This document shows positions 17,508 through 26,712 of a stretch of DNA of 64,000 nucleotides, one piece after another. This DNA comes from Methanosarcina horonobensis HB-1 = JCM 15518 (lineage in GTDB: Archaea > Halobacteriota > Methanosarcinia > Methanosarcinales > Methanosarcinaceae), in contig NZ_CP009516.1 in the NCBI RefSeq assembly GCF_000970285.1, forward strand, positions 4,133,036-4,197,035, written 5' to 3'. Made by a program: the position numbers and the translations under genes. A model generated the notes under the pieces. That model searched no databases. It saw only the letters and a program-made list of their open reading frames with translations, and was not told the origin of the DNA. Within the stretch, counting starts at the first letter, position 1; every line of letters starts with the position of its first letter.

Positions 17508-19226
17508 ATGTCGGAAATCCTGATTAAAAACGCCAGCGTTTGTGACCCGACGCAGGGCATTAACTGCGAGACCATGGACATCTGCATCAGAGACGGCAAG
17601 ATCGTGGACAGTGTCTCTGGAAATGCAAAGGTTATCGATGCAGAAGGCAAGCTCACCATGGCAGGAGGCTTTGACGGGCATACCCACAGCGCAGGTAAAA
17701 TTAACGTGGGCCGCTTCATGAACCCCAATGATGCAAGGAAAACCCTTGTACCAGGACTTTCGGGTCAGGTTGCCCGTACCGAAAAGACAAGAGCCCAGGT
17801 AGGGTATAATACTCCCAACACTTACGCAATTGGATACAGGTATGCAAAACTGGGGTACACAACTATCTGTGAGGCTGCAATTCCCCTGCTTGCTGCAAGG
17901 CACACCCATGAAGAATTCAAAGAAATCCCTATCCTTGACAAAATGGGGCTGTCTCTCTTCGGAAGTAACTGGCAGGTCATGGAATATATCCGTGACAAGG
18001 AACCAGAAAAACTTGCAGCATACATTGCCTGGGGCCTGAGAGCCTCAAGAGGCTATGGAGTAAAGATTGTAAACCCCGGAGGCGGAGAAGCCTGGGGCTG
18101 GGGAAGAAACGTAAGCGGACTTTATGACCCCGTGCCTAACTTTGATGTAACTCCTGCGGAAATCCTCATGGGACTCGCAGAGGCTAATGAACGCCTGCAG
18201 CTTCCGCACTCCGTGCATGTGCACTGCAACAATCTCGGAAAGCCCGGAAACTATGCAACTACCATAGAGACCATGAAACTTTTTGAGAAAATTAAGCCGA
18301 GCAGGGACAGACAGGCTCTCCACGTAACTCACGTGCAGTTCAATGCATATGCAGGGACTTCCTGGAGGGACTTCGAAACCGGAGCTCCAATGGTTGCAGA
18401 CTACGTGAACGGGGCAAACCACCTGACTTTCGACCTTGGACAGGTTATCTTCGGACCTGCTGTGACCATGACTGCAGACGGGCCTGTTGAGTATGCAAAC
18501 GCAAGAATGCTGCATGAGAAGTGGAGCAACCAGGACATTGAACTGGAAGATGCTTCCGGAGTCGTGCCCCTGTTCTATTCGCCAAAGAGCTTCGTAAATG
18601 CAGTCCAGTGGGCAATCGGGCTTGAACTCGCCCTGCTTGTAAAGGACCCCTGGAAAGTTATGTTTACAACTGACAGCCCTAACGGCGGCTCTTTCGTAAA
18701 CTATCCTGAAGCCTTTACCTACCTTATGAGTGCTAAGAGAAGAGCAGAAGTAATTTCAGGCTTTTCCAAGATGGCTCTTGACAGGATGGTACTGCCCGGA
18801 ATTGACAGGGAACTGGACTTCTATGAGCTTGCTGTCATGACAAGGAGCACACAGTCAAAGATGTACAGCAGGCCGGAGAAAGGGAACCTTAAAGTGGGTT
18901 CTGATGCTGATATTGCAATATATGACATCCTTCCAGGTCAGATTGACCCCTCGACTGAGTACGTGAAGGTTAAGGAAGCTTTCTCAGGTGCAGCATACAC
19001 CTTGAAGAGCGGAGAAATCGTTGTAAAAGATGGAGAAATCGAAGAGACCCCGAAAGGAAAGACTTACTGGGTGAACGCGAAGGTTCCTGAAAGCATCGAT
19101 ACTGCAATGCAGAAAGATATAGACCGCAAATTCAGGAAGTACTACACCGTGAGCAAATCCAATTACATGGTTGAGGACTCATACCTCCAGAAGCCTGTTG
19201 AGATCGGCACTGAGGGGGTTTTCTAA
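17508..19226 (+). CDS. fwdA: Formylmethanofuran dehydrogenase subunit A (metallohydrolase)
   Basis: A 572-residue amidohydrolase-superfamily subunit, with the start chosen at ATG 17508 because the upstream GTG lies inside fwdB. The binuclear metal site is marked by GGFDGHTHSAG, the carboxylated-lysine region KIVNPGGGEAWGWG, HSVHVHCNN and HVTHVQFNAY, with the late aspartate in FTTDSPNGG. FwdA condenses formate with methanofuran to give formylmethanofuran. It ends directly against the fwdC ATG (TAA-ATG, no gap), showing translational coupling. Length and motifs fit the family. Confidence 0.95.
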   Translation: MSEILIKNASVCDPTQGINCETMDICIRDGKIVDSVSGNAKVIDAEGKLTMAGGFDGHTHSAGKINVGRFMNPNDARKTLVPGLSGQVARTEKTRAQVGYNTPNTYAIGYRYAKLGYTTICEAAIPLLAARHTHEEFKEIPILDKMGLSLFGSNWQVMEYIRDKEPEKLAAYIAWGLRASRGYGVKIVNPGGGEAWGWGRNVSGLYDPVPNFDVTPAEILMGLAEANERLQLPHSVHVHCNNLGKPGNYATTIETMKLFEKIKPSRDRQALHVTHVQFNAYAGTSWRDFETGAPMVADYVNGANHLTFDLGQVIFGPAVTMTADGPVEYANARMLHEKWSNQDIELEDASGVVPLFYSPKSFVNAVQWAIGLELALLVKDPWKVMFTTDSPNGGSFVNYPEAFTYLMSAKRRAEVISGFSKMALDRMVLPGIDRELDFYELAVMTRSTQSKMYSRPEKGNLKVGSDADIAIYDILPGQIDPSTEYVKVKEAFSGAAYTLKSGEIVVKDGEIEETPKGKTYWVNAKVPESIDTAMQKDIDRKFRKYYTVSKSNYMVEDSYLQKPVEIGTEGVF

Positions 19227-19985
19227 ATGCAGGTCGTAAAACTTTCCCTCAAAAAAGCAAACAAAATCCCTATAGAAGCCGACAATATAAACCCTGATAA
19301 CTTTGCCGGCAAAACCGCAGAAGAGATAAAAACAATTCCTCTCTGGTACGGAAACGGACAGTGCCCTCTTGGAGACTTCTTTACCGTTGAGGTTGAAGGC
19401 AGCGACTCCGTAGAAAACGTAAAAATAGTTTTCGAGGGTGATGTCTCCAGAGTAAAGCGCATAGGCCAGAACATGAGTGCAGGAGAAATCGAGATCAACG
19501 GCAACGTGGATATGCACTGTGGCTTTGGAATGAAGGGCGGAAAAATCGTAATCAACGGAGATGCTGACAGCTGGCTAGGCTGCGAGATGACAGGCGGGGA
19601 AATTATTCTCAACGGAAATGCTTCTTATTATGTAGGAGCAGGCTACCGCGGAGAGGCCTGCGGCATGAAAGGAGGAAAGATTACAATCAACGGCAATGCC
19701 AAGGACTACCTCGGAGAGCACATGTGCGGAGGGGAAATCCTTGTGAAAGGCAATGTTGGACTCCTTCCTGCAATCTCAAACAATGGCGGAAAAATAGTCA
19801 TTGAAGGCAAAGCAACCATGCCTGCAAATGAGATGAAGAACGGAACGGTTATTATCAAAGGTGAAGTGTTCGACCTGCTTCCCTCCTATAAAGAAGAAGG
19901 GACAGAAGAGGTTGAAGGCGTCACATACCGTAAGTTCACAGGTGACGTTAATGCAGGCGGAAAAGGCGTGTTGCTTGTAAAATGA
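19227..19985 (+). CDS. fwdC: Formylmethanofuran dehydrogenase subunit C
   Basis: A 252-residue right-handed beta-helix protein related to the C-terminal domain of glutamate synthase. Repeats of the type GGxIxINGxA..LG are plain: GGKIVINGDADSWLG, GGEIILNGNASYYVG, GGKITINGNAKDYLG, GGEILVKGN and GGKIVIEGKA. FwdC is a structural subunit holding FwdA and FwdB together. It is last in the D-B-A-C unit; no fwdE, F or G lies here, so polyferredoxin subunits must come from elsewhere. Confidence 0.94.
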   Translation: MQVVKLSLKKANKIPIEADNINPDNFAGKTAEEIKTIPLWYGNGQCPLGDFFTVEVEGSDSVENVKIVFEGDVSRVKRIGQNMSAGEIEINGNVDMHCGFGMKGGKIVINGDADSWLGCEMTGGEIILNGNASYYVGAGYRGEACGMKGGKITINGNAKDYLGEHMCGGEILVKGNVGLLPAISNNGGKIVIEGKATMPANEMKNGTVIIKGEVFDLLPSYKEEGTEEVEGVTYRKFTGDVNAGGKGVLLVK

Positions 19986-20325
19986 ACGACCTGAGTAAGA
20001 AATATAAAATGTAACCGAAGCTCCTCGAATAATATTCAGGGAGTATGATTGAATAAAAGTGACGGATAAGAAATAGAAAAACAGATCCTATCAACTCTTT
20101 CTTATCCGTTTGCTATCCGTTTGCTCTTTCTTTTTTACCGTTTTGATTTTGTTTATTATCTATGGTCTTAATTTTTATCTTTTTTTCAGTTACAATAGGC
20201 CAATTCAAATACAGATCAATTTATAAACAGAGCTTGGTCCTACACATACCCTTGTCTCTCAGGACACAGAAAGCAGAAAAAGGAAAAAAGAAAAGAAAAA
20301 GGAAAAATCAGGTAACTGAAAGAAA
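19986..20325. other. Intergenic region between convergent genes, T-rich
   Basis: T runs near 20090-20190 probably end the fwd transcript. TATCCGTTTGC is duplicated at about 20103-20125. I see no gene. Confidence 0.5.
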
Positions 20326-20913
20326 TCAGTATCCTGTTGCTTCTGCCAGCTGCTTTACCAGGGTATCATCAGTGGTACTTCCGGAGACTACAAGCACATA
20401 ATTTTCGTTGCTCCAGACATATGAGTACCTTGGTACGTCAGCCCCTCCGGTTCTTATATATTCCGTAATTCTTACAGCAGAGTGCCCGTTAAAGGACTCC
20501 TCAACAAAGCGAGAACCGGACTGCAGTGGCTTGAAAGAAGCCCTGTATGTGGAGATAAAACTATTTGCATCCTCGGCATCTTCAAACTCGATTGCATCGA
20601 TGTAGAGATCAGTAGTTTCACTGGCATTTGTATATTTATAGAGCCCTTCGGATCCTCCAAGGATTCCTGAGACATTTTCAGCTTTATAATCACTTTTAAT
20701 CTCATCTATGGAGAGCGGAAGAGTACCAACATATTCAAAGCCCGCAGGAAGGGTTTCAATTGTGCTTACTCCGGCTGCATCTTCATCAGAAATTGCTTTT
20801 GTTTCCGGATTGTCCGAATCTGTCCCGTTAACTGCAGGAGTGTTATCCACGCAGCCTGAAAACGCGATCATCAAAACCGCAAACACAGATATTAAAGCTA
20901 TACTTTTTTTCAT
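20326..20913 (-). CDS. Predicted lipoprotein, Methanosarcina-type, unknown function
   Basis: A 195-residue secreted protein. The N-terminus MKKSIALISVFAVLMIAFSGC is a signal peptide with a lipobox-like (A-F-S-G-C) cysteine at 21, then a low-complexity acidic linker and a compact domain of about 140 residues (ETLPAGFEYVGTLPLSID...YVLVVSGSTTDDTLVKQL). The domain resembles small secreted proteins common in Methanosarcina, but I cannot name the family. It lies downstream of the S-layer gene on the same strand, separated by 175 bp. Confidence 0.75.
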   Translation of the reverse strand: MKKSIALISVFAVLMIAFSGCVDNTPAVNGTDSDNPETKAISDEDAAGVSTIETLPAGFEYVGTLPLSIDEIKSDYKAENVSGILGGSEGLYKYTNASETTDLYIDAIEFEDAEDANSFISTYRASFKPLQSGSRFVEESFNGHSAVRITEYIRTGGADVPRYSYVWSNENYVLVVSGSTTDDTLVKQLAEATGY

Positions 20914-21087
20914 AAAACTTCACCTTGATCTTAATCCTGAAAAACCACGCGGTTTATAGAATAAGGATTTCAGATTTAAAAGAATCGCCAGAACTAAGAA
21001 ATCAGCAAATAAAAAGTTATCTGCAAAGAAGAAACCAAAAAAGAATTTAAAAGAGAGAAGGGTAGGAAAACCCTTCACTCAGAAAAT

Positions 21088-23055
21088 TTAGTTGTTCCTC
21101 CTGACGAGGTAGACAACTGCAAGAAGTCCGACAAGACCAAGGACAACTCCGAAGCCAGGAGTGGTGTTGTCTGTTGGTTCGGTCTCTACGGGTTCAGTTT
21201 CTCCCGGGGTTGGGGTTACTCCCTCGGTTGGGGTTACTCCCTCGGTTGGAGTTACTTCTTCGGTACCATTGGTCGTATTATTGGTTGGTACCTCATCATC
21301 ATCAGGCGGGGTTACCGTTTCGTTTCCGACAGTTACCTCAATGTACGGGTAGTACCTGAGCTGGCTGGCGTCAGCGACCTTGAAGTACATACCTTCGCCG
21401 ATTGCGACCTTTTTATCCCTGGTGAGACTGATGGTGTCTTCATTTTTAATTTCAAGGTAGTCATCACCGATGGAAACATCGTCGAGGTCACCAAATTCGT
21501 CGTCAGAGTCAATGGTCCTTGCGTTTGCGTAGTCAATGAGCCAGAGACCCTCGATCTGGGCAATGCTGTCGACTGCACCCTGGAAGACCTGGTTGACATG
21601 GACTCTGAGGACAACGACATCGTCTTCGTCCTGGATGTCATCAAGTTCGACTTCCCAGGTGTTGTTTGAACCGCTAACGACTGAGATGATTTCGTCGTCT
21701 ATGAATTCTCCGTCCTTGCTGAACTCGAGCCAGACTTTCTCACCGTCAACGTCAACCTGCTTGGCTTCGATAGTGTAGCCCTCGCCGAGATCGAGCTGTT
21801 CACCGGTTCTGATGGTGTACTTGTCATCGCTGTCAAGGATCAGCTTTGCGAGCTTGTCAGGGGTGGTTCCTGTGATTGGGATATATTTCTCTGCAAAGAG
21901 ACCCATAACAGGGTACTTGCCAAAGGGCTCGTAGTCAAAGTCGACTTCCTGGATAGTGCTTCTGTAAATGAGACTGTTCTTATCAATCTTCCTGTCAGTA
22001 ATCGAAGTGATAGTAAGGTTTTCTGTCTGGACATTATCTTTGAGGTCATAGAAGAAAGCTGCGAAAGAGGTTGCGTTCCAGCTGGCTGGGCCTGTAGCGA
22101 CCTTTCCCCTTACTTCATAGGTGCCTGGTTCTGTATACTCCTTCATGACATAGAACCTGAGAGCACTGCTGTCAGCTGTCTTGAAGAACAGACCCTGACC
22201 TATTTCGATTTCTTTATCCCTGGAGAGGGTGATGGTGTCTTCATTTTTGATTTCAAGGTAGTCATCACCGATGGAAACATCGTCGAGCTTACCGAACTCG
22301 TCGTCTGAGTCGATGGTCATTGCGTTTGCGTAGTCAATGAGCCAGAGACCCTCGATCTGGGCAATGCTGTCGACTGCACCCTGGAAGACCTGGTTGACAT
22401 GGACTCTGAGGACAACGACATCGTCTTCGTCCTGGATGTCATCAAGTTCGACTTCCCAGGTGTTGGATGAAGTGTTGGAGGTGCTGACTGAGATGATTTC
22501 GTCATCTATGAATTCTCCGTCCTTGCTGAACTCGAGCCAGACTTTCTCACCGTCAACGTCAACCTGCTTGGCTTCGATAGTGTAGCCCTCGCCGAGATCG
22601 AGCTGTTCACCGGTTCTGATGGTGTACTTGTCATCGCTGTCAAGGATCAGCTTTGCGAGCTTGTCAGCACTGGTAGGTTTGAGAGGAATATATTTCTCTG
22701 CAAAGAAACCGATCATGCTGTAATTGCCCCATGGCTCATACTCGAAGTCAATTTCATTGATTTCTGTACGGTATGTAAGAGCTTTTTCTCCAATAACGTT
22801 ATTGTTGGCGCCCGTTCCACCAGATGCAATGGTAAGGGTTTCGGTTGTTACGTTATCGTCAAGGTCATAGTAGAATGCTGCAAAATTAGTTGCATCCATT
22901 GAAATTAAACCACCCTCAGCATCAACAATTCCTGAGATGGTAGTACCATTGTACACTGGACCACGGATCTCAACGACATTTGCTGCACTTGCGGCGGAAG
23001 CAAATACAGTAAGAATCATGAGGGCAGCCAGTGATAATGCTGCAAATCTCTTCAT
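21088..23055 (-). CDS. Major S-layer protein (two DUF1608-type domains)
   Basis: The 655-residue precursor has a signal peptide (MKRFAALSLAALMILTVFASAASA), two tandem S-layer domains of about 260 residues (roughly 25-300 and 305-570), a Thr/Pro/Glu-rich stalk with GVTPTE repeats, and a C-terminal anchor TPGFGVVLGLVGLLAVVYLVRR. This is the layout of the main Methanosarcina S-layer lattice protein, which forms a porous glycosylated sheet. The PGF tripeptide suggests archaeosortase-type processing. GGAGG lies just before the ATG and the 5' region is long. The two domains share long stretches of identical sequence. Confidence 0.94.
   Translation of the reverse strand: MKRFAALSLAALMILTVFASAASAANVVEIRGPVYNGTTISGIVDAEGGLISMDATNFAAFYYDLDDNVTTETLTIASGGTGANNNVIGEKALTYRTEINEIDFEYEPWGNYSMIGFFAEKYIPLKPTSADKLAKLILDSDDKYTIRTGEQLDLGEGYTIEAKQVDVDGEKVWLEFSKDGEFIDDEIISVSTSNTSSNTWEVELDDIQDEDDVVVLRVHVNQVFQGAVDSIAQIEGLWLIDYANAMTIDSDDEFGKLDDVSIGDDYLEIKNEDTITLSRDKEIEIGQGLFFKTADSSALRFYVMKEYTEPGTYEVRGKVATGPASWNATSFAAFFYDLKDNVQTENLTITSITDRKIDKNSLIYRSTIQEVDFDYEPFGKYPVMGLFAEKYIPITGTTPDKLAKLILDSDDKYTIRTGEQLDLGEGYTIEAKQVDVDGEKVWLEFSKDGEFIDDEIISVVSGSNNTWEVELDDIQDEDDVVVLRVHVNQVFQGAVDSIAQIEGLWLIDYANARTIDSDDEFGDLDDVSIGDDYLEIKNEDTISLTRDKKVAIGEGMYFKVADASQLRYYPYIEVTVGNETVTPPDDDEVPTNNTTNGTEEVTPTEGVTPTEGVTPTPGETEPVETEPTDNTTPGFGVVLGLVGLLAVVYLVRRNN
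21526..21864 (-). repeat. S-layer domain repeat, copy 2 core
   Basis: This block encodes part of the second S-layer domain and is nearly identical in nucleotides to 22319-22670. The run covering the RVHVNQVFQGAVDSIAQIEG-coding region appears identical over more than 120 bases, third codon positions included. The copies differ mainly at a short linker (VVSGSNNTW against VSTSNTSSNTW). Confidence 0.85.
22319..22670 (-). repeat. S-layer domain repeat, copy 1 core
   Basis: This is the partner of the repeat at 21526-21864. It codes for the first S-layer domain from YTIRTGEQLDLGEGYTIEAK to the GLWLIDYANA region, almost unchanged at DNA level. Confidence 0.85.
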
Positions 23056-24084
23056 TTTATTGTTTCCTCCATGTTTGTTAAGATATATCGTATGTAAGAA
23101 GAAGTGTCGGGATCGAACACTTAAAGGGTTTCACCATTCTTCACCAAATCAGACTTGTCCATTTCGTCTATTGCCGAAGAGGATTTCATTCCCTCCTTAT
23201 CCCTCTAAATTGGATTACAAGTGTTCTATAAAATAATTGCATTATTAAATCTTTTGTGGTCTATTTCCTGGGAATTAAAGAAGAAAAGCGCAAAACAACG
23301 ATACAAATGACGGTAAATGTCGAAAGAACTCGGCCAGAATATTCGTCAAAGGTTAACATAGGAGATTAAGTAGAAACACTTATAAAACACTATGGAAAAA
23401 AGATAATACGTTTAATGTGTATAGCTGAATAATTTGAAACAATACTGATTTTAAAAAACCATTCTGTAAAAACGCTCTGATTCGGTGTTACCAATTTTGA
23501 AATATTCTTTCAATCACCAAAATATTCTACATTTCGTATGTAAAAGATTCTTTTTAATTATAACCCAGAGTAGAACCTGAATTCTTCGACAACCAGCCCG
23601 TATTTTTATTAGATATAAAAGGCATATTAAAGAAAAAAATGGCCTTGGAATCTCTATGCTGGCTTTCTTTTACCATGCCCTGTTACTGAACACACCACCC
23701 AGCGGGAAAAGTATCAACCTAAAGTATCAACCTATAAATTGATCTGATAAAAGGCCGGCAAATAACGTGGGCAAGCTGTAGATAAACATCTGAAACAATT
23801 CACGTACTTTCCGCACGTACTTCCATTAATTTTATAATAATAAAAGTCGAAGATTGTCCATTTTGCACGATGTACAGTATAATATATAGCCTATTAGAAA
23901 TTGACGATATAATAAGAGAAATATAAAATAAGAAAAATATATAAAAGAGCAGGATGAAAAGTACCTGAAGAAAAGACGCCATGAAGATATGGCGCTCTGG
24001 AATTCATATACAGAAGCCTGTATAAAACTATATTTATACCTGAACAATGCAACATAGGATAAAAAACAACACGGGGTATCAGTT
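23056..24084. other. Long divergent intergenic region upstream of the S-layer gene
   Basis: The left part is the leader of the S-layer gene, including the Shine-Dalgarno GGAGG near 23075. The spacer of over 1 kb contains AT-rich stretches suited to a strong promoter (for example TTTATAGAACAC on the minus strand near 23225). AAGTATCAACCT is repeated at about 23708 and 23720. Short frames here lack coding character. I see no known RNA. Confidence 0.45.
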
Positions 24085-24660
24085 TTGGAATGCCAAGATA
24101 TTATTGAAAATGTCCTCTGCAGGATAAAAGCCATGAAAGGCGTGGAAGATACATACATTTTAAGTGAAGAAGATAAGGAAAAAATATTTGAGCTCGAGAA
24201 AAAAGCCGAAGGGGCAGTTTTGATGGGCATGGGAGTAGGAGATAACAGGGGAATCAAGGAAGTTCTCAAACGCCAGTTAATCATAGCCTTTACAACCAAT
24301 ATGGATTATGTATGGCCTGAAGGACCCAACGTGATTCTCATGCAATACGGGGAAAAAGTGGGTGAGGATATTTATGACCCTGAAAAACTCGAAGAGTGTA
24401 AAATGTGCAAGGACATGATGGTGATGGGAAATTTCGTAATTTATAGAAGCGCAGTACCAAAGCCAAAGGATGCAAAAAAGGAGCCTATTACCGTTGTTCT
24501 TCCTCCTCAAAAATGTAAAGATTTAGAAGAAATGGGCGGGCTAGCCAATGTCGTACTGGCTTCTCCTTCCACTCCTACCGATGAGTATATCAGGTCTGTG
24601 ATGGGTCTTAAACCCGCAGTGGGTCAGGGAACTTTTATCATAGGATTTGATATCTGCTGA
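24085..24660 (+). CDS. Conserved hypothetical protein
   Basis: A 191-residue cytosolic protein starting at TTG 24085 (or at the internal ATG 24133). I do not recognise the family. Features are a glycine-rich stretch GAVLMGMGVGDNRGIKEVL, a C-x2-C pair in EECKMCKDM and FVIYRSAVPKPKDAKKEP, plus three further cysteines including the penultimate-region FDIC end. The composition suggests a real soluble protein, possibly metal-binding. A strong hairpin follows the stop codon. Confidence 0.65.
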   Translation: MECQDIIENVLCRIKAMKGVEDTYILSEEDKEKIFELEKKAEGAVLMGMGVGDNRGIKEVLKRQLIIAFTTNMDYVWPEGPNVILMQYGEKVGEDIYDPEKLEECKMCKDMMVMGNFVIYRSAVPKPKDAKKEPITVVLPPQKCKDLEEMGGLANVVLASPSTPTDEYIRSVMGLKPAVGQGTFIIGFDIC

Positions 24661-24666
24661 TCAAAA

Positions 24667-24799
24667 TCAGGTAAACGGATTTCAGGTAAACGGAATTTGG
24701 ACTCACCTGAGTACCCGGAAAATCTTAACACTAAAACAGTTGTGATACAGGTCGACAGGTTCAATTGATCGGTTGACTATGTTCCAATCGATCAATTGA
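24667..24799. repeat. Direct repeat and 15-bp inverted repeat after 24085 gene
   Basis: TCAGGTAAACGGA occurs twice near 24667-24692. TCAATTGATCGGTTG (24761-24775) and CAATCGATCAATTGA (24785-24799) form an inverted repeat with one mismatch and a 9-base loop. It could be a terminator-like hairpin or a dimeric operator for the Elp3 side. The remaining 24800-25068 spacer shows no gene. Confidence 0.6.
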
Positions 24800-25068
24800 C
24801 TATATTATACTGTAATTGGTACAGGCACCTGATACAAGTGTTAAAGACTAAACTAGCGGTCACCAATGTAAAAAAGACAGAAATTATTTTTAAGATTCAG
24901 TAGCAGGTTTACCAAAACTGGTTAATAGGAAAGATCAAAAGAAGGAATTCGAAGTGTGCGAATCTGGGAGTCATGTAACTTAATCATCAGTCTAAAAGAC
25001 GAATTTCCAATTACAACTGCTGCCGAAAGAAAGAGCCGGGAACATGACCAGAAAAGACGGAATTTAAA

Positions 25069-26712
25069 ATGAAAGAAGCTGAGTATAACAGGGCCTGCAG
25101 GAGTATCCTTGAAAAGGTACTTGCCGGCGAAACAAAAGACGAAGACCAGTTGAACAGAGTAAAAAAAGATGTGAGTAAGCAAAATCATCTTTCCAGCCTG
25201 CCAAGAAACGGAGATATAATTATGCAGGGTACACCTGAGGAGCAGGCTGTAATAAAAGAATTCCTCAGGCGAAAACCCGTAAGGACAATTTCAGGAGTCG
25301 CAGTAATTGCTGTAATGACTTCTCCTGCCCCATGCCCTCACGGAGTCTGCCTTCCCTGTCCCGGCGGCCCCAATTCGGCATTTAAATCCCCTCAGAGCTA
25401 CATGGGAAGAGAACCCGCAGCAATGAGAGCTATTCAACATGAGTTTGACCCTTACTCCCAGGTCCAGTCCAGGCTTTCCCAGTTAAAGGAAATAGGCCAT
25501 GATGTGGAGAAAGTGGAACTGATAATTATGGGAGGCACTTTTTCCGCACGCAGCCTTGACTATCAGGAATGGTTCAGCAAACGCTGTCTGGAAGCAATGA
25601 ACGATTTCACAGGCACGGAATGGAGGAACAGAGCCTGGAAGATCGGAAAAATCTCTCCGTATATTCCTCTTGAAGAGGTTCAGAAAGCCAACGAAACAGC
25701 TGATATCCGCAACGTGGGAATAACCTTCGAGACACGGCCAGATTGGGCAAAAGAGGAGCATGTAGACGAATTCCTCAGGCTGGGCGGGACAAAGGTCGAG
25801 CTTGGAGTCCAGAGTGTTTATGATTTTGTTTTAGCCAGGATGCAGAGAGGACACGGAGTTGCGGAAATTGTCAGAGCTAATCGGGTTTTAAGGGACAGTG
25901 CATTTAAAGTAGGTTTCCACATGATGCCTCACCTTCCCGGAGCAGATTCCGAACTCGACCTGAGAGGATTTAAAAAACTCTTTGAAGACCCTCGTTTCAG
26001 GCCGGATTACCTCAAAATTTATCCTACTCTTGTGACTGAAGGTACACCTCTGTACAGAATGTGGGAAGCCGGAGAATATCACGCACTTTCAGACGAAGAG
26101 GCTGCAGAGCTTGTTGCGGACATAAAGGCTGTCCTGCCCAAATGGGTAAGACTCCAGCGCATCCAGAGAGATATTCCTGCCCATCAAATTTATGCAGGCG
26201 TCAGAAAAAGTAATCTCAGGCAGCTTGCAGAGGAAAAACTCAGGGAAAAAGGAGGAAAGTGCCGCTGCATACGCTGCAGAGAGGTTGGACATAACAGCCT
26301 GAAAGGGAGAAGGATAAGCGAAAAAGATATCGAGCTAACTACGGAAACTTACGAGGCCTGTGACGGTAAAGAGCACTTTATCGCATTTGAAGACCTTTCG
26401 GCAGATGTCCTTATAGGTTTTACACGTTTGCGTTTCCCGGCTGCTCCTCACCGCCAGGAACTGCAGAACTCTGCCCTTATAAGAGAACTGCATGTTTACG
26501 GCTCGATGGTGCCTGTAGGAAAAGGAGCAAAGCAGAAGGAATGGCAGCACCGCGGGTATGGAAAGGAACTCATTGAGCGCGCTGAAGAAATTGCATCAGA
26601 GTCCGGCTACGAAAAACTTGCAATAATCAGCGGAATAGGTGCCAGGGAATACTACCGAAAACTCGGGTACAGTCTTGACGGAGTATACATGTCAAAACCT
26701 ATGAGGGACTAA
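25069..26712 (+). CDS. elp3: Elp3, tRNA U34 carboxymethylation enzyme (radical SAM/acetyltransferase)
   Basis: A 547-residue protein. The radical SAM cluster motif is C89-x4-C94-x2-C97 (CPHGVCLPCPGG), with GGTFSARSLDYQEWF and GVQSVYDFVLARMQRGHG as further SAM-domain features. A cysteine group KCRCIRCREVG follows near 400, and the C-terminal GNAT acetyltransferase runs from about 450 to the end (WQHRGYGKELIERAEEIA). Elp3 adds a carboxymethyl group to wobble uridine of tRNA using SAM and acetyl-CoA; archaea carry it alone without the other Elongator subunits. No neighbour shares its transcript. The start has only a weak ribosome site. Confidence 0.95.
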   Translation: MKEAEYNRACRSILEKVLAGETKDEDQLNRVKKDVSKQNHLSSLPRNGDIIMQGTPEEQAVIKEFLRRKPVRTISGVAVIAVMTSPAPCPHGVCLPCPGGPNSAFKSPQSYMGREPAAMRAIQHEFDPYSQVQSRLSQLKEIGHDVEKVELIIMGGTFSARSLDYQEWFSKRCLEAMNDFTGTEWRNRAWKIGKISPYIPLEEVQKANETADIRNVGITFETRPDWAKEEHVDEFLRLGGTKVELGVQSVYDFVLARMQRGHGVAEIVRANRVLRDSAFKVGFHMMPHLPGADSELDLRGFKKLFEDPRFRPDYLKIYPTLVTEGTPLYRMWEAGEYHALSDEEAAELVADIKAVLPKWVRLQRIQRDIPAHQIYAGVRKSNLRQLAEEKLREKGGKCRCIRCREVGHNSLKGRRISEKDIELTTETYEACDGKEHFIAFEDLSADVLIGFTRLRFPAAPHRQELQNSALIRELHVYGSMVPVGKGAKQKEWQHRGYGKELIERAEEIASESGYEKLAIISGIGAREYYRKLGYSLDGVYMSKPMRD

